This document shows, piece by piece, positions 1 to 9,387 of a stretch of 38,580 nucleotides of DNA (position 1 is its first letter; each line of letters begins with the position of its first letter). The notes beneath the pieces are model-generated. The model saw nothing but the letters and a program-made list of their open reading frames with translations, had not been told where the DNA came from and ran no database searches. Source of the stretch: Candidatus Binatia bacterium (GTDB lineage: Bacteria > Desulfobacterota > Binatia > UBA9968); NCBI GenBank assembly GCA_025924215.1, contig JAICEJ010000003.1:1-38580 (forward strand), read 5' to 3'. The translations under genes and the position numbers were made by a program.

Positions 1-1050
1 CGCTACGTGACAGATGATCGTCCAGGTATTTCCCGGCGAAGAAACGGCGCAGCGTTCCAATACATCGATCCCTCAGGAAAAGTGATCCGTGATCCGGAAG
101 AATTGCAACGCATAAAATCTTTGGCGATACCGCCGGCCTGGCGTGAGGTTTGGATCTGTCCGATACGCAATGGCCACCTGCAGGCGACCGGACGCGATGC
201 CAAGGGCAGAAAACAGCATCGTTATCACCCCCGCTGGCGCGAGGTCAGAGATGAAAACAAATATGGTCGTATTCTGGCTTTCGCGAAAGCTCTGCCGCTC
301 ATTCGTCAAAGAGTCGACAACGACCTTCGGCGGCCCGGGCTACCACGCGATAAAGTCCTCGCCACGGTGGTAAGGCTGCTTGAAACCAGCCACATTCGTG
401 TCGGCAACGAGGAGTACGCTCGGCAAAATAAGTCTTTCGGACTGGCAACCCTGAGGAATCGCCACGTCAATGTCTCCGGTTCGACGATCAGTTTCGAGTT
501 TCGCGGCAAAAGCGGCGTAGAGCATGCGTTGGATATCAATGATCGTCGCTTGGCAAAGATCATCAAGCGCTGCCAGGATCTGCCGGGTTATGAGCTGTTT
601 CAGTATATCGACGATGATGGCGAGCGTCGCACCATAGACTCCACCGACGTTAACGAGTACATCCGCCAGATTGCCGGTGAAGAATTCAGCACTAAGGATT
701 TCCGCACCTGGGCAGGAACGGTGTTGGCCGCGCGAGCATTGGAGGAGTTCCAAAGCGCTGCTTCTGATGCGGAAAGCAAACGCAATATAGTTCAAGCAAT
801 TGACTCGGTCGCCAAGAAACTGGGCAATACAAAAGCGGTGTGCCGGAAATGCTATATTCACCCGGCGGTGATTCAGTCCTATACCGACGGGACTCTGTTG
901 CGCGCTCTACGTCGGCGGCTCAAAAAGGAAATCAACGACTCACATGACCTCGAACCGGAAGAGGCCGCTGTGCTGAGGCTGCTGAAAGCTGGAGTTACCT
1001 CGGATAGTAAAGCAGCGCCAAAAGCCTCCGGCAATGGAGCGAGAGGCTAG
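1..1050 (+). CDS. DNA topoisomerase IB (poxvirus/eukaryote-like type I), 5' end truncated by window edge
   Basis: ORF 7..1050 is open to base 1 (RYVTDDRPGISRRR...); motifs RNGHLQATGRDAKGRKQHRYHPRWR, HIRVGNEEYARQNKSFGLATLRNRHV, FRTWAGT and KAVCRKCYIHPAVI are typical of bacterial topo IB. Confidence 0.93.
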   Translation, partial: RYVTDDRPGISRRRNGAAFQYIDPSGKVIRDPEELQRIKSLAIPPAWREVWICPIRNGHLQATGRDAKGRKQHRYHPRWREVRDENKYGRILAFAKALPLIRQRVDNDLRRPGLPRDKVLATVVRLLETSHIRVGNEEYARQNKSFGLATLRNRHVNVSGSTISFEFRGKSGVEHALDINDRRLAKIIKRCQDLPGYELFQYIDDDGERRTIDSTDVNEYIRQIAGEEFSTKDFRTWAGTVLAARALEEFQSAASDAESKRNIVQAIDSVAKKLGNTKAVCRKCYIHPAVIQSYTDGTLLRALRRRLKKEINDSHDLEPEEAAVLRLLKAGVTSDSKAAPKASGNGARG

Positions 1051-1093
1051 CGCCCGATTGCGCATGCAAAGTGATAATTAGATAACCGCTGAG

Positions 1094-2704
1094 ATGATTC
1101 CGTACGCACCGGCTGTTTCAGCAGCACACCCTACCGAAACCGCCTGGTGGCAAAAGGGTTCGATCTATCAAATTTATCCGCTGTCATTCAAAGACAGCAA
1201 TGGGGACGGCAGCGGTGACCTGCGAGGAATTATCAGTCGGCTTGATTACTGCCGCTGGCTCGGGATCAATGCGGTCTGGCTATCGCCGATCTATCCTTCG
1301 CCGATGATTGATTTCGGCTATGACATATCAAATTTCACCGATATTCATCCGCTGTTTGGCACCCTCAGTGATTTTGACGCGCTGATCAGCGACGCGCGGC
1401 GTTTAAACTTAAAAATCCTTTTGGATTATGTGCCCAATCACAGCTCGGACCAACACTCCTGGTTCCTTCAGTCCAAGTCGTCCCGGAACAATCCCTACCG
1501 AGACTGGTACATTTGGCGCGATCCAGCGCCCGGAGGTCGGCCGCCCAACAATTGGTTGAGCGCATTCGGCGGCAGCGCTTGGGAGTGGGATGAAAACGCC
1601 GGGCAATATTATTTGCACTCCTACCTTAAAGAGCAGCCCGATCTAAACTGGCGCAATCCTGCCGTCCAACAGGCGATGATCGACGTGCTGAGATTCTGGC
1701 TTGATCGAGGCGTGAGCGGCTTCCGAGTAGATTCAATCGCTCACTTGATGAAAGATACTCAGTTTCGAGACAACCCCTTGAATCCCGATTGGGAGCCAGT
1801 CACGGGTCCGTATTTTCGCTATCTGCCGGTCCACTCGCGGGATCATCCGGACAGCGCGAACATAATCCGCCAGATACGGCAAGTCATCGATGAATACGAG
1901 GATTGCGTGATCATCGGTGAGGCCTACCTATCTTTGGAGCGCACCGTTGCCTACTACGCCGCCGGAGTCCATCTCCCTTTTAATTTTGCCTTGATTACCA
2001 GTCCCTGGACCGCTCGCGAGGTGCATCGCATAATCACAACCTACGAGTCACTGCTCGGACCTGATCAGTGGCCCAATTGGGTGCTGGGAAATCATGACCG
2101 CCACCGGGTTGCCACTCGCGTTGGCCGGGCACAGGCGCGCGTAGCGGCAATGCTTCTGCTCACCTTGCGTGGCACACCGACGCTTTATTACGGTGATGAA
2201 ATTGCGATGCTGGATGTTCCGATCCCGGCAGAGCTGGTCAAGGATCCCTGGGAATTAAACGTCCCTTGCCTCGGCTTGGGGCGAGATCCCGAGCGCTCAC
2301 CGATGCAATGGGATTCGACCAATCACGCTGGCTTCAGCACCGCCATTCCGTGGTTGCCTGTGGCCAGTGATTTCAATCGCTTCAACGTTGCGTTTGAGAG
2401 CCATGAACCCGACTCAGTTCTCACCCTGTATCGCCGCTTGATCGCGCTTCGGGCCGAAAAGACGGCACTGCACAGCGGTTCCTATGGCGAAGTTTTGTGC
2501 GAAGATCACGTCCTGAGTTACAGCCGCCACTCCGGGTCGGAAAGTTTTTTGATCGTGCTAAATTTCAGCAAGGAGCCTAGAACATTTGAGAACGTCGGCC
2601 TTCGCGGCATTATAAGTTTAACCACCGCTCTTGATCGCGCTAGTGAACCCGTTGCCGAAAAGGTTCTACTGCGCCCTGATGAGGGAGTCATCGTCGGAAT
2701 ATAA
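1094..2704 (+). CDS. GH13 alpha-amylase family protein (alpha-glucosidase / oligo-1,6-glucosidase-like)
   Basis: WWQKGSIYQIYPLSFKDSNGDGSGDLRGI; catalytic blocks GFRVDSIAH, IIGEAYL and VLGNHDRHR. Confidence 0.94.
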   Translation: MIPYAPAVSAAHPTETAWWQKGSIYQIYPLSFKDSNGDGSGDLRGIISRLDYCRWLGINAVWLSPIYPSPMIDFGYDISNFTDIHPLFGTLSDFDALISDARRLNLKILLDYVPNHSSDQHSWFLQSKSSRNNPYRDWYIWRDPAPGGRPPNNWLSAFGGSAWEWDENAGQYYLHSYLKEQPDLNWRNPAVQQAMIDVLRFWLDRGVSGFRVDSIAHLMKDTQFRDNPLNPDWEPVTGPYFRYLPVHSRDHPDSANIIRQIRQVIDEYEDCVIIGEAYLSLERTVAYYAAGVHLPFNFALITSPWTAREVHRIITTYESLLGPDQWPNWVLGNHDRHRVATRVGRAQARVAAMLLLTLRGTPTLYYGDEIAMLDVPIPAELVKDPWELNVPCLGLGRDPERSPMQWDSTNHAGFSTAIPWLPVASDFNRFNVAFESHEPDSVLTLYRRLIALRAEKTALHSGSYGEVLCEDHVLSYSRHSGSESFLIVLNFSKEPRTFENVGLRGIISLTTALDRASEPVAEKVLLRPDEGVIVGI

Positions 2705-2791
2705 CGGCCAGGCGATAAGCAGCTCAAATCTAAGATGACCATTCACGGCCTAGTGTTTTTCGCAAGTAAGTTTCCGGCGCAGGGCGTTGCG

Positions 2792-3097
2792 TCATGCGGC
2801 GCATTCGCAACCTCGATGGGCAAACTGCGACGCCATCAGAAGGTAAATAATGAACCGCAAAAAGTCGGACGGACGGTCGCAGCCGTCACCCGAATAGGCG
2901 GTTCGACGCGCTTCATTCTTGTAGCGCTGGCGCACGAAGTCTCGACGCTGACTTCTCGGCTGCAGGATTTCCAGGGGCACGGAGCGTCCCCGACAGGAGA
3001 GCTTGTTCCGAAACAGCGATCTTCCTTCGCTTGGATAGGTCAACGCGCCAATAACATCATAGCTAGGAGGTACAACGCCTTCCGTGGATTTGATCAC
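2792..3097 (-). pseudogene. possible eroded dienelactone-hydrolase-like remnant downstream of the phosphoribosyltransferase remnant
   Basis: Minus-strand GTG ORF starting with a 4-nt overlap at the PRT stop; patches DVIGALTYPSEGRSL and PRSQRRDFVRQRYKNEAR resemble N-terminal DLH motifs (LEGxLTVPEGARGLV... SPRNRFVAxxLxEA), but the GxGSS segment is not in frame and no catalytic part follows. Confidence 0.3.
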
Positions 3098-3533
3098 GAA
3101 TGGAGTGTAGAGTCCTGCGGGTGAGAGGCGATTCGGTCCAGCAACTGGCGAAGCTCCTCGTCGCTGGTCTGCTCAAAATCCGAATACCACGAGCCAACAG
3201 CCATAAACGGCTCAGGGGTTGCGCCGCAAATTACCTCGTCGACTTCGCTGCGCAAATCCGCACAAGTTTCGGCAGCTGCCACAGGCACCGCAACGATGAT
3301 CTTCGACGGCTGCATGTTGCGCAGCGCGGTAGCAGCGGCGCGCATTGTCGATCCGGTTGCCAACCCGTCATCGATGAGAATCACCGAGCGCCCTTGTATA
3401 CTGGGGCGCGGCCGATCTCCACGGTACAGCCGTTCGCGGCGTTTCAACTCTTGCTCCTCGCGCAATCGTTCCTATCGGAGGAGCCGAGGACCGTCTTCAC
3501 ATCGGAACTAAGAAGAACAACACAGGCGAAGTG
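3094..3533 (-). pseudogene. phosphoribosyltransferase family protein, N-terminally truncated and frameshifted
   Basis: ORF 3094..3465 (TTG start) carries the PRT signature GRSVILIDDGLATGSTMRAAATALR; upstream in another frame the DNA reads ...ACVVLLSSDVKTVLGSSDRNDCA, matching the expected preceding PRT segment, with an in-frame stop at 3472-3474. Confidence 0.65.
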
Positions 3534-3538
3534 GTCCG

Positions 3539-3709
3539 CTACTTTTTCATCATCGGCGGCTCGCCTGCTCCGCCAAACTGTCCGATGCGGCGTTTGGAAT
3601 CCTGCTCAAATGGTTGCTCGGTTTGCGGACTAATTTCGCGCTGTCTTTTGCGCTTCGACGTTTTCTTCTGGGAGCCTGCCTGCTTGCCTCTTTTCTTTGC
3701 CTTTGACAT
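3539..3709 (-). CDS. small basic hypothetical protein (MSKAKKRGKQAGSQKKTSKRKRQ...IGQFGGAGEPPMMKK)
   Basis: ATG at 3709 preceded by AGAGGAGATTCT (good RBS); Lys/Arg-rich with a distinct C-terminal GQFGGAGEPPMMKK tail. Confidence 0.6.
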   Translation of the reverse strand: MSKAKKRGKQAGSQKKTSKRKRQREISPQTEQPFEQDSKRRIGQFGGAGEPPMMKK

Positions 3710-3883
3710 AGAATCTCCTCTCTGCAAACTTTCCATCTGACCGCCGGCTCCCAATGTTGAGCCGTCCAAGCGATAATCGGGGATATGCCGCCTATCCCCC
3801 TCGGAATTTTGAGTGTGCGACGTTAATGGCATGGGAGACTGTGACGGCGAAATTGAACCGTGCGCAGCTTCTACAGGTTAGAT

Positions 3884-4261
3884 TCACGAAGTAGGGGTTT
3901 GTGGTGCTTTATCCAACGCCCGCTGCACCTTGAACAGCAGATCATCTAAGACGAACGGCTTTCGAATGAACTCGGTTGCCCCCGCAGGCACGGTTGAAAG
4001 CGAATCGGATACATAGCTCGTCATGATCATAACCGGAATCTGTGGCGCCCTGAACTGAAGCTGCTGCAGCAGCTTCAAGCCGTCCATCCGGGGCATGACG
4101 ATATCCGACAACACCAGGTCAAACGGTCGCCCGGCAAGTTTTTCAAGCGCGTGAACTCCGTCGCTTGCCTGATCTACGTCATAGCCCTCATCACTGAGCA
4201 GCAGCGAGAGATTTCGTCGGGTGATGGCATCGTCTTCAACGATGAGGATTTTGCCCGTCAT
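3884..4261 (-). CDS. single-domain response regulator (CheY-like receiver)
   Basis: MTGKILIVEDDAITRRNL...DLVLSDIVMPRMDGL...IMTSY...IRKPF; ORF track start at 4279 is an alternative. Confidence 0.92.
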   Translation of the reverse strand: MTGKILIVEDDAITRRNLSLLLSDEGYDVDQASDGVHALEKLAGRPFDLVLSDIVMPRMDGLKLLQQLQFRAPQIPVMIMTSYVSDSLSTVPAGATEFIRKPFVLDDLLFKVQRALDKAPQTPTS

Positions 4262-4580
4262 AGACTCTAGTCTCCGCAAAAATGATTCCAGCTCGCTCTA
4301 ATGACGAGCTGGATTATCGATATCAGGCGTTAGGAGTGAAACCGTCAGTTACTGCGAAAAGGTGCCCGTTTTAATTAATCGAATGACAGCTTTTCCGAAT
4401 TCTGGGTGTGTTATTCAGGCGTGTCCGAAAAAAGGGTCAGGTCAGCTATCGAAATCTGAGATGCAGCTCCTCTAATTCGTCGCATTTTCGACACACAGGC
4501 AATGCCATGCGTGGCCCACGCGAGAGCCATCGCGCCACTAGCGGACGCACTCCAGCCCAAGTAAAAGGCTCTGGCTATCC

Positions 4581-4596
4581 TGGCATCTTCGTTGCA
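4581..4596 (+). promoter_or_regulatory. candidate sigma-54 (-24/-12) promoter TGGCATCTTCGTTGCA
   Basis: Matches TGGCA-N6-TTGCW; 42 nt upstream of the PRC-barrel ATG (4638). Confidence 0.75.
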
Positions 4597-4637
4597 CAGA
4601 GCTTGCTACGCCACACAGCCTTATACACAGTGGACTC

Positions 4638-5399
4638 ATGCTGAGACCGATAGAGAGCCTCAAGAATTTTTCGATCGGCGCTAATGATGGCGAGATCGGA
4701 AGGGTAGTAGAATTTTTCTTCGATGACGACAAGTGGACGATCAGATATCTGGTTGCCGACACCGGAGGTTGGCTGAGCGGCAGAAAAGTGCTGATCTCGC
4801 CGATCTTCTTCGGCGCGGTGGATTGGGACGGCGAGGTTTTCAACGTCAACCTTACCCGACAACAAATCGAAAATAGCCCAAGCATCGACACCGATAAACC
4901 GGTGTCGCGCCAACAGGAGAGCAGCTTTTATGACTACTACAACTTTCCCTATTATTGGTTGAGTGCGGGGCTAACAACTCCAGCGGCGGTTGATCCTAGC
5001 GCAGCTACACCAGCCCCAAGCGGTCCGGAGGCCGCGGCGTTGGGCCAGCAATCGGATTTCGAGGACATTCATTTGCGTAGCACCAAGGACATACTCGGCT
5101 CTTATATTGAAACCACCGATGGCGACCTTGGCCATCTGGAGGATTTCATCATCGATGATCAAACCTGGGTAATCCGTTATCTGCTGATCGATACGACAAA
5201 TTGGTGGCCAGGTAAGACAGTGCTGATCTCGCCGGAATGGGTCAAGGACATGGTTGAGGCCGATTCGAGAGTCTACGTCGATCTGACCCAGGAACAGATA
5301 AAAACTAGTCCGCAGTACGATGAGACAACCGTTCTCGATCGTGACTACGAGTCGCGTCTCTACCAACATTACGGCCGCTCACGGTATTGGAGCGACTAA
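4638..5399 (+). CDS. tandem PRC-barrel domain protein
   Basis: Two PRC-barrel repeats: IGANDGEIGRVVEFFFDDDKWTIRYLVADTGGWLSGRKVLISP and IETTDGDLGHLEDFIIDDQTWVIRYLLIDTTNWWPGKTVLISPEWV. Confidence 0.92.
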   Translation: MLRPIESLKNFSIGANDGEIGRVVEFFFDDDKWTIRYLVADTGGWLSGRKVLISPIFFGAVDWDGEVFNVNLTRQQIENSPSIDTDKPVSRQQESSFYDYYNFPYYWLSAGLTTPAAVDPSAATPAPSGPEAAALGQQSDFEDIHLRSTKDILGSYIETTDGDLGHLEDFIIDDQTWVIRYLLIDTTNWWPGKTVLISPEWVKDMVEADSRVYVDLTQEQIKTSPQYDETTVLDRDYESRLYQHYGRSRYWSD

Positions 5400-5472
5400 A
5401 AAATACTCCCCGGCCACCCATCGCAACGCCAAAGCACCGATCAGAGTGGATTCAAAAGCAGGAGAAGCAAGT

Positions 5473-7032
5473 ATGAACACAGCATGGGAGTGGAACGATA
5501 TCAATGAGCAAAAGGCTAAACGGCGTTTCGGCATCAAACGTTATCGCGCCGGCCAGCGCAAGCTCATTCAGGCGGTCCTGGAGAGAAGGAACGCTTTGGG
5601 GGTATTACCTACCGGGGGCGGCAAATCGCTTTGCTATCAATTGCCTGCTCTGTTTCTTCCGCGTGCCGTTTTGGTTGTCTCTCCTCTGATCGCGTTGATG
5701 CAGGATCAGCAGGAGAAACTCGTAGAACGAAGCATTCCTGCCGTTGAGTTGAACTCGACGCTAAGCTCAAACGAAGAACAGGAAAACATCGATACCGTTC
5801 AAAGCGGACAAACAGAGCTGATCTACGTCACTCCGGAACATTTGGAGAATGCAGGATATCTCAAGATTCTAAAAAAGGCCGGTGTGTCACTGGTGGTCGT
5901 CGATGAAGCCCATTGCGTTTCGCAGTGGGGCCATGACTTTCGCCCGGCTTACCTGTCACTGCGTAATGCGATCCGAGAGCTCGGGCATCCTCCGGTGCTG
6001 GCTTTGACAGCGACAGCCACTGACGAAGTCGCGACAGATATATTAAAGCAGCTTGAGTTAACCGACCCAGAGGTGATCAGTATCGGTATCGAACGAAAGA
6101 ATGTCGCTTTCGAGGTCGTTCGTACCGTCAACGAGGACGTCAAAAGAGATCGGCTCAAAGAAATTCTACGGGAACAGTCCGGCGGCGCCGGGATAATTTA
6201 TGTGCCCACCGTGAAACAGGTCGATGCTCTATGCCAATGGTTGATCGAGGAAGGATTTCGCGCTGGCCAGTATCATGGCCGGATGAAGACACCGATGCGC
6301 GAAACCAACCAACAGGCGTTCATGGCCAACGAGATCGATGTGATGGTCGCAACCAAGGCGTTCGGTTTGGGCATTGATAAGCAGGATATTCGTTTTGTCA
6401 TTCACTATGCGGTTCCGGACTCCATCGAAACTTATGTGCAAGAGACGGGACGCGCGGGGCGCGACGGCGAGCCGGCCCGGGCGATACTGTTCTATCGGCT
6501 TGAGGATCGCCGCGTTCAGTCCTACTTTCTCGGCGGCAAATATCCGCGTCGAGATGAGTCCTTGGCGCTGTATCGGACATTGGACCAAATGCCGCAACCA
6601 GAAGATTTGGGGGACCGAACTACCGAGCAATGGCTGGCCGAGGTTACCGATCTGACCGAGAAACGAGTCAAGGTTATTCTCGCGCTCTTGGAAAGCACGG
6701 GAATAATACAGCGCAAACCTCACGTGAGCAAAATCCGTGACTTCAACACCGATCAGGAGTTCGCCGCGTTTCTCGAAGAATACGAGCAGCGTCATAACGG
6801 CGACCGGCAACGTTTAGACGCAATGATGCTTTTTGGCCAGATTACCACCTGCCGAATGCGTTATCTGCTCGACTATTTTGACGAGGAGGTCGATGGCGAT
6901 TGCGCTCGCTGTGACAACTGCCGCGCTGGACAGGAAGCGACGGAAAACAGTTTCAGAGACGCCTCTTTATCCGGCGCAATCAAACAGGCACCGTCATCGT
7001 GCGGAATCGGCGCCGCTGTGGCGAATTCTTAA
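5473..7032 (+). CDS. RecQ-like ATP-dependent DNA helicase (short form)
   Basis: MNTAWEWNDI..., Walker A GVLPTGGGKSLCYQLPAL, DEAH box VVVDEAHCVSQWGHDFRPAY, ALTATAT, ETGRAGRDGEP, Zn ligands in CRMRYLLDYFDEEVDGDCARCDNC; RBS AGGAG upstream of 5473. The longer ORF start at 5320 overlaps the PRC gene. Confidence 0.93.
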   Translation: MNTAWEWNDINEQKAKRRFGIKRYRAGQRKLIQAVLERRNALGVLPTGGGKSLCYQLPALFLPRAVLVVSPLIALMQDQQEKLVERSIPAVELNSTLSSNEEQENIDTVQSGQTELIYVTPEHLENAGYLKILKKAGVSLVVVDEAHCVSQWGHDFRPAYLSLRNAIRELGHPPVLALTATATDEVATDILKQLELTDPEVISIGIERKNVAFEVVRTVNEDVKRDRLKEILREQSGGAGIIYVPTVKQVDALCQWLIEEGFRAGQYHGRMKTPMRETNQQAFMANEIDVMVATKAFGLGIDKQDIRFVIHYAVPDSIETYVQETGRAGRDGEPARAILFYRLEDRRVQSYFLGGKYPRRDESLALYRTLDQMPQPEDLGDRTTEQWLAEVTDLTEKRVKVILALLESTGIIQRKPHVSKIRDFNTDQEFAAFLEEYEQRHNGDRQRLDAMMLFGQITTCRMRYLLDYFDEEVDGDCARCDNCRAGQEATENSFRDASLSGAIKQAPSSCGIGAAVANS

Positions 7033-7108
7033 ACTCTTTTTTCTGCTGGGCAGCTTACCCTGATTTCGCTGTGGTTCAGGTTTAGAACCTGACCAGATTT
7101 CCAATCAG

Positions 7109-8692
7109 TCAACGTGGAGATAACGTTTGTCCTAGACTCAGCAACCAGTTTTTCAAATTGCTCACCCCACGACTAAAAAACGAATCCTCCGTGGCGGAAA
7201 TTCCTTCATAGCGGTCTTCCTGATAAAAGGGACCTTCAGGATCGAACGGCAAGCCCTCCGGGAGCACAGAGGTCACCCAGAGATAATCTTCAGAGACAAT
7301 ATCCAGCGGGTGATGCCGGAGCCGGTAAGATCCGCTGTCTGCCAAGCTGTTCAGATATTTTACCAAACCGCGGCTCCGGCTTAGATTCTCGAGTACCTGA
7401 GCTTCCCGCGCTCCTACATGTTCGGCCAAAAGGTCAACGCGAACAGCGCGAATCGCGCGGCCAACTTCACTCTCCCCCGCAGGCGCTTCCCATGCAACGT
7501 TCAATTCGGTATCGAGTCCCAAGCTGCGATTGTTCATATTGGCCGAGCCGACACTCAGGAAACGATCATCGACCAGGAAAAGCTTCGAGTGAATATACGT
7601 GGCGCTTTCTTTACCGTCGCCTCGGACCGAAGCCGGATAATAAATGCCGAAGGAGTGCCCTGTCTCCGCTGCGACACTCTGCAGTTCTCGAAGCAGTTTT
7701 TCCTGTACAACACCGATCGAAAGCTGCTCAACAAAAGCTTCGGCATCTTTGGCGATGACTAGGACGATTTCCAAATGAGAGCGCCGCGCATTCATCATAC
7801 GATCGACCAAAGCTTTGTACAGCGCGTTGGAGCTGAAATACTGATTCTCGACATAGATCAACTCCTCTGCGGCGTCGATCGCATCGAGAAATAAGCTGCG
7901 GATTTCCTGAATCGGCTTTTGCTCCCCCGCAGTTCCGGCTTGGGTTCGGCTGATCGCAATGAACTCTGCCGGAATCGCCACGGTAGGTCGAAACGGGAGC
8001 TGGTAATTCGACGATGATTTCGGCAACTGAAGAGTCCCCGTGGTGACGCAGTTCCAGCGGGCGACAAACAGCTCGGCCAGCTTCTGAGCCGCCGGGCCGA
8101 CGTGGAAAGATTGGATGTCGTGAAACGGGCCATAGCCGTTCTGGTCGGAATTCACACGAACCGGACTATCGACCGGATGGTCGCGATCGTCCCACCGGCC
8201 TGAACAAATATCCAGGCCACCGACAAAGGCTAGCTTGCCGTCGATCACGACGAATTTCTGATGGTGCGCGGCGCCGAAACAGTCGCAGCAGTCAAAGGAG
8301 AACGTGAACCTCTCATTCGTAGTCCAATTGAAGTACCAATCCTGAAACCACTCGCGATCGAGGCTGTAGAGCACTGTAAAGTCCCAAGCGAGGATGTAAA
8401 TGTGCAGACGTTGGTTTTGCTCGCAGAGATTATTCAAGAACGTGAGGAATTGAACGGACTCTTCAGCGGCGTCGGCATCCCTGCCGCGAAGCAGCGCCAC
8501 GTCGCTGTCGAACTGCCAACCAGAGATGAGAATATAATCCTCGGCAATTCGGGCGGCCTGATAAAACGCGCGGTAATAATCCCTGCCATCGATGAGCAGG
8601 CCCGATTTGGTGACTTCGCTGATGGTCCAGCAGTTCTTCTCCGGCTGTAGTATCTTTCTGACCGACATGGACGTTCCATCCCTGCGCCGCAT
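7109..8692 (-). CDS. phospholipase D-family protein (two HKD motifs)
   Basis: HHQKFVVIDGKLAFVGGLDI and HSKLFLVDDRFLSVGSANMNNRSLGLDTELN; alternative start at 8668 (MSVRKIL). Confidence 0.92.
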   Translation of the reverse strand: MRRRDGTSMSVRKILQPEKNCWTISEVTKSGLLIDGRDYYRAFYQAARIAEDYILISGWQFDSDVALLRGRDADAAEESVQFLTFLNNLCEQNQRLHIYILAWDFTVLYSLDREWFQDWYFNWTTNERFTFSFDCCDCFGAAHHQKFVVIDGKLAFVGGLDICSGRWDDRDHPVDSPVRVNSDQNGYGPFHDIQSFHVGPAAQKLAELFVARWNCVTTGTLQLPKSSSNYQLPFRPTVAIPAEFIAISRTQAGTAGEQKPIQEIRSLFLDAIDAAEELIYVENQYFSSNALYKALVDRMMNARRSHLEIVLVIAKDAEAFVEQLSIGVVQEKLLRELQSVAAETGHSFGIYYPASVRGDGKESATYIHSKLFLVDDRFLSVGSANMNNRSLGLDTELNVAWEAPAGESEVGRAIRAVRVDLLAEHVGAREAQVLENLSRSRGLVKYLNSLADSGSYRLRHHPLDIVSEDYLWVTSVLPEGLPFDPEGPFYQEDRYEGISATEDSFFSRGVSNLKNWLLSLGQTLSPR

Positions 8693-8875
8693 CCACCGCG
8701 CGGCGCAGGACGATTCCTAAAGTAAGTTTCAATAAAAAAAGCCGCTATTCAGCGCCGCTGTGTGTGAGTGCTGCTCGCATGACACGCAAAAAGAAAATGG
8801 CCGAGTGTTTTGTCGGCCTAAGGATTCCTAAACAGCGCGAGATTGCAGCAGAGGCAGAAAAGAAAATCGATGTTC

Positions 8876-9163
8876 TCAATTATTCCGCAACGAACTCGAT
8901 TCGCGAAACTCAGCAAGAGCCTGGTTACCGTTATCGTAGAGGGCGTCATAAAAAACGCCGCCGGTCTCATCTTGGTCGGCCTGGTTAAACGCTTGGCTGT
9001 TTTTCAACAATTGACGACGCCGTTGCAAATAAGTGTTCGTGGGCCAGCGCCAAGGGGATGTCGTCAAATTCTCGCCATCATATCGAGCCCCATTAACTTT
9101 ACTTTGACCAAATACTAATTGCCAAAAACTCTGTTCTTCCCACCTGACGCGTTGCGACTTCAT
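8876..9163 (-). CDS. small hypothetical protein, 95 aa
   Basis: ATG at 9163 preceded by ACAGGAGGTGCGATC (near-perfect Shine-Dalgarno); family not recognised (MKSQRVRWEEQSFWQLVFGQSKVNGARYDGENL...). Confidence 0.6.
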   Translation of the reverse strand: MKSQRVRWEEQSFWQLVFGQSKVNGARYDGENLTTSPWRWPTNTYLQRRRQLLKNSQAFNQADQDETGGVFYDALYDNGNQALAEFRESSSLRNN

Positions 9164-9333
9164 GATCGCACCTCCTGTGCATCGACAAGATTAAAGCTGC
9201 GCAGCTGTAACTTGTAACCGCAAAGGCAAAACATATTCCAGCCAAGACGCTTTTTCAATATACCAAATACATTGGCGAAACCGACAGCATCGATGAGTGC
9301 TGTACTACTGTTGGGACGGTCTCCGTGAAAAGA

Positions 9334-9349
9334 CGCACTGGGTGTGCCA
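9334..9349 (-). promoter_or_regulatory. candidate sigma-54 promoter TGGCACACCCAGTGCG
   Basis: GG-N10-GC spacing, perfect TGGCAC -24 box, -12 box GTGC; about 170 nt upstream of the 9163 start. Confidence 0.45.
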
Positions 9350-9387
9350 AATCCGACACACTTACTGATGAGGTACTAACGCCAGGA

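Noticed and set aside
340-861. Long antisense ORF inside topoisomerase IB
   Set aside because: Antisense shadow ORF in a well-supported gene.
4352-4367. GGGCACCTTTTCGCAG as a sigma-54 site for the CheY-like gene
   Set aside because: When aligned to the consensus, the GG and GC boxes cannot both be placed without shifting TGGCA; too weak.
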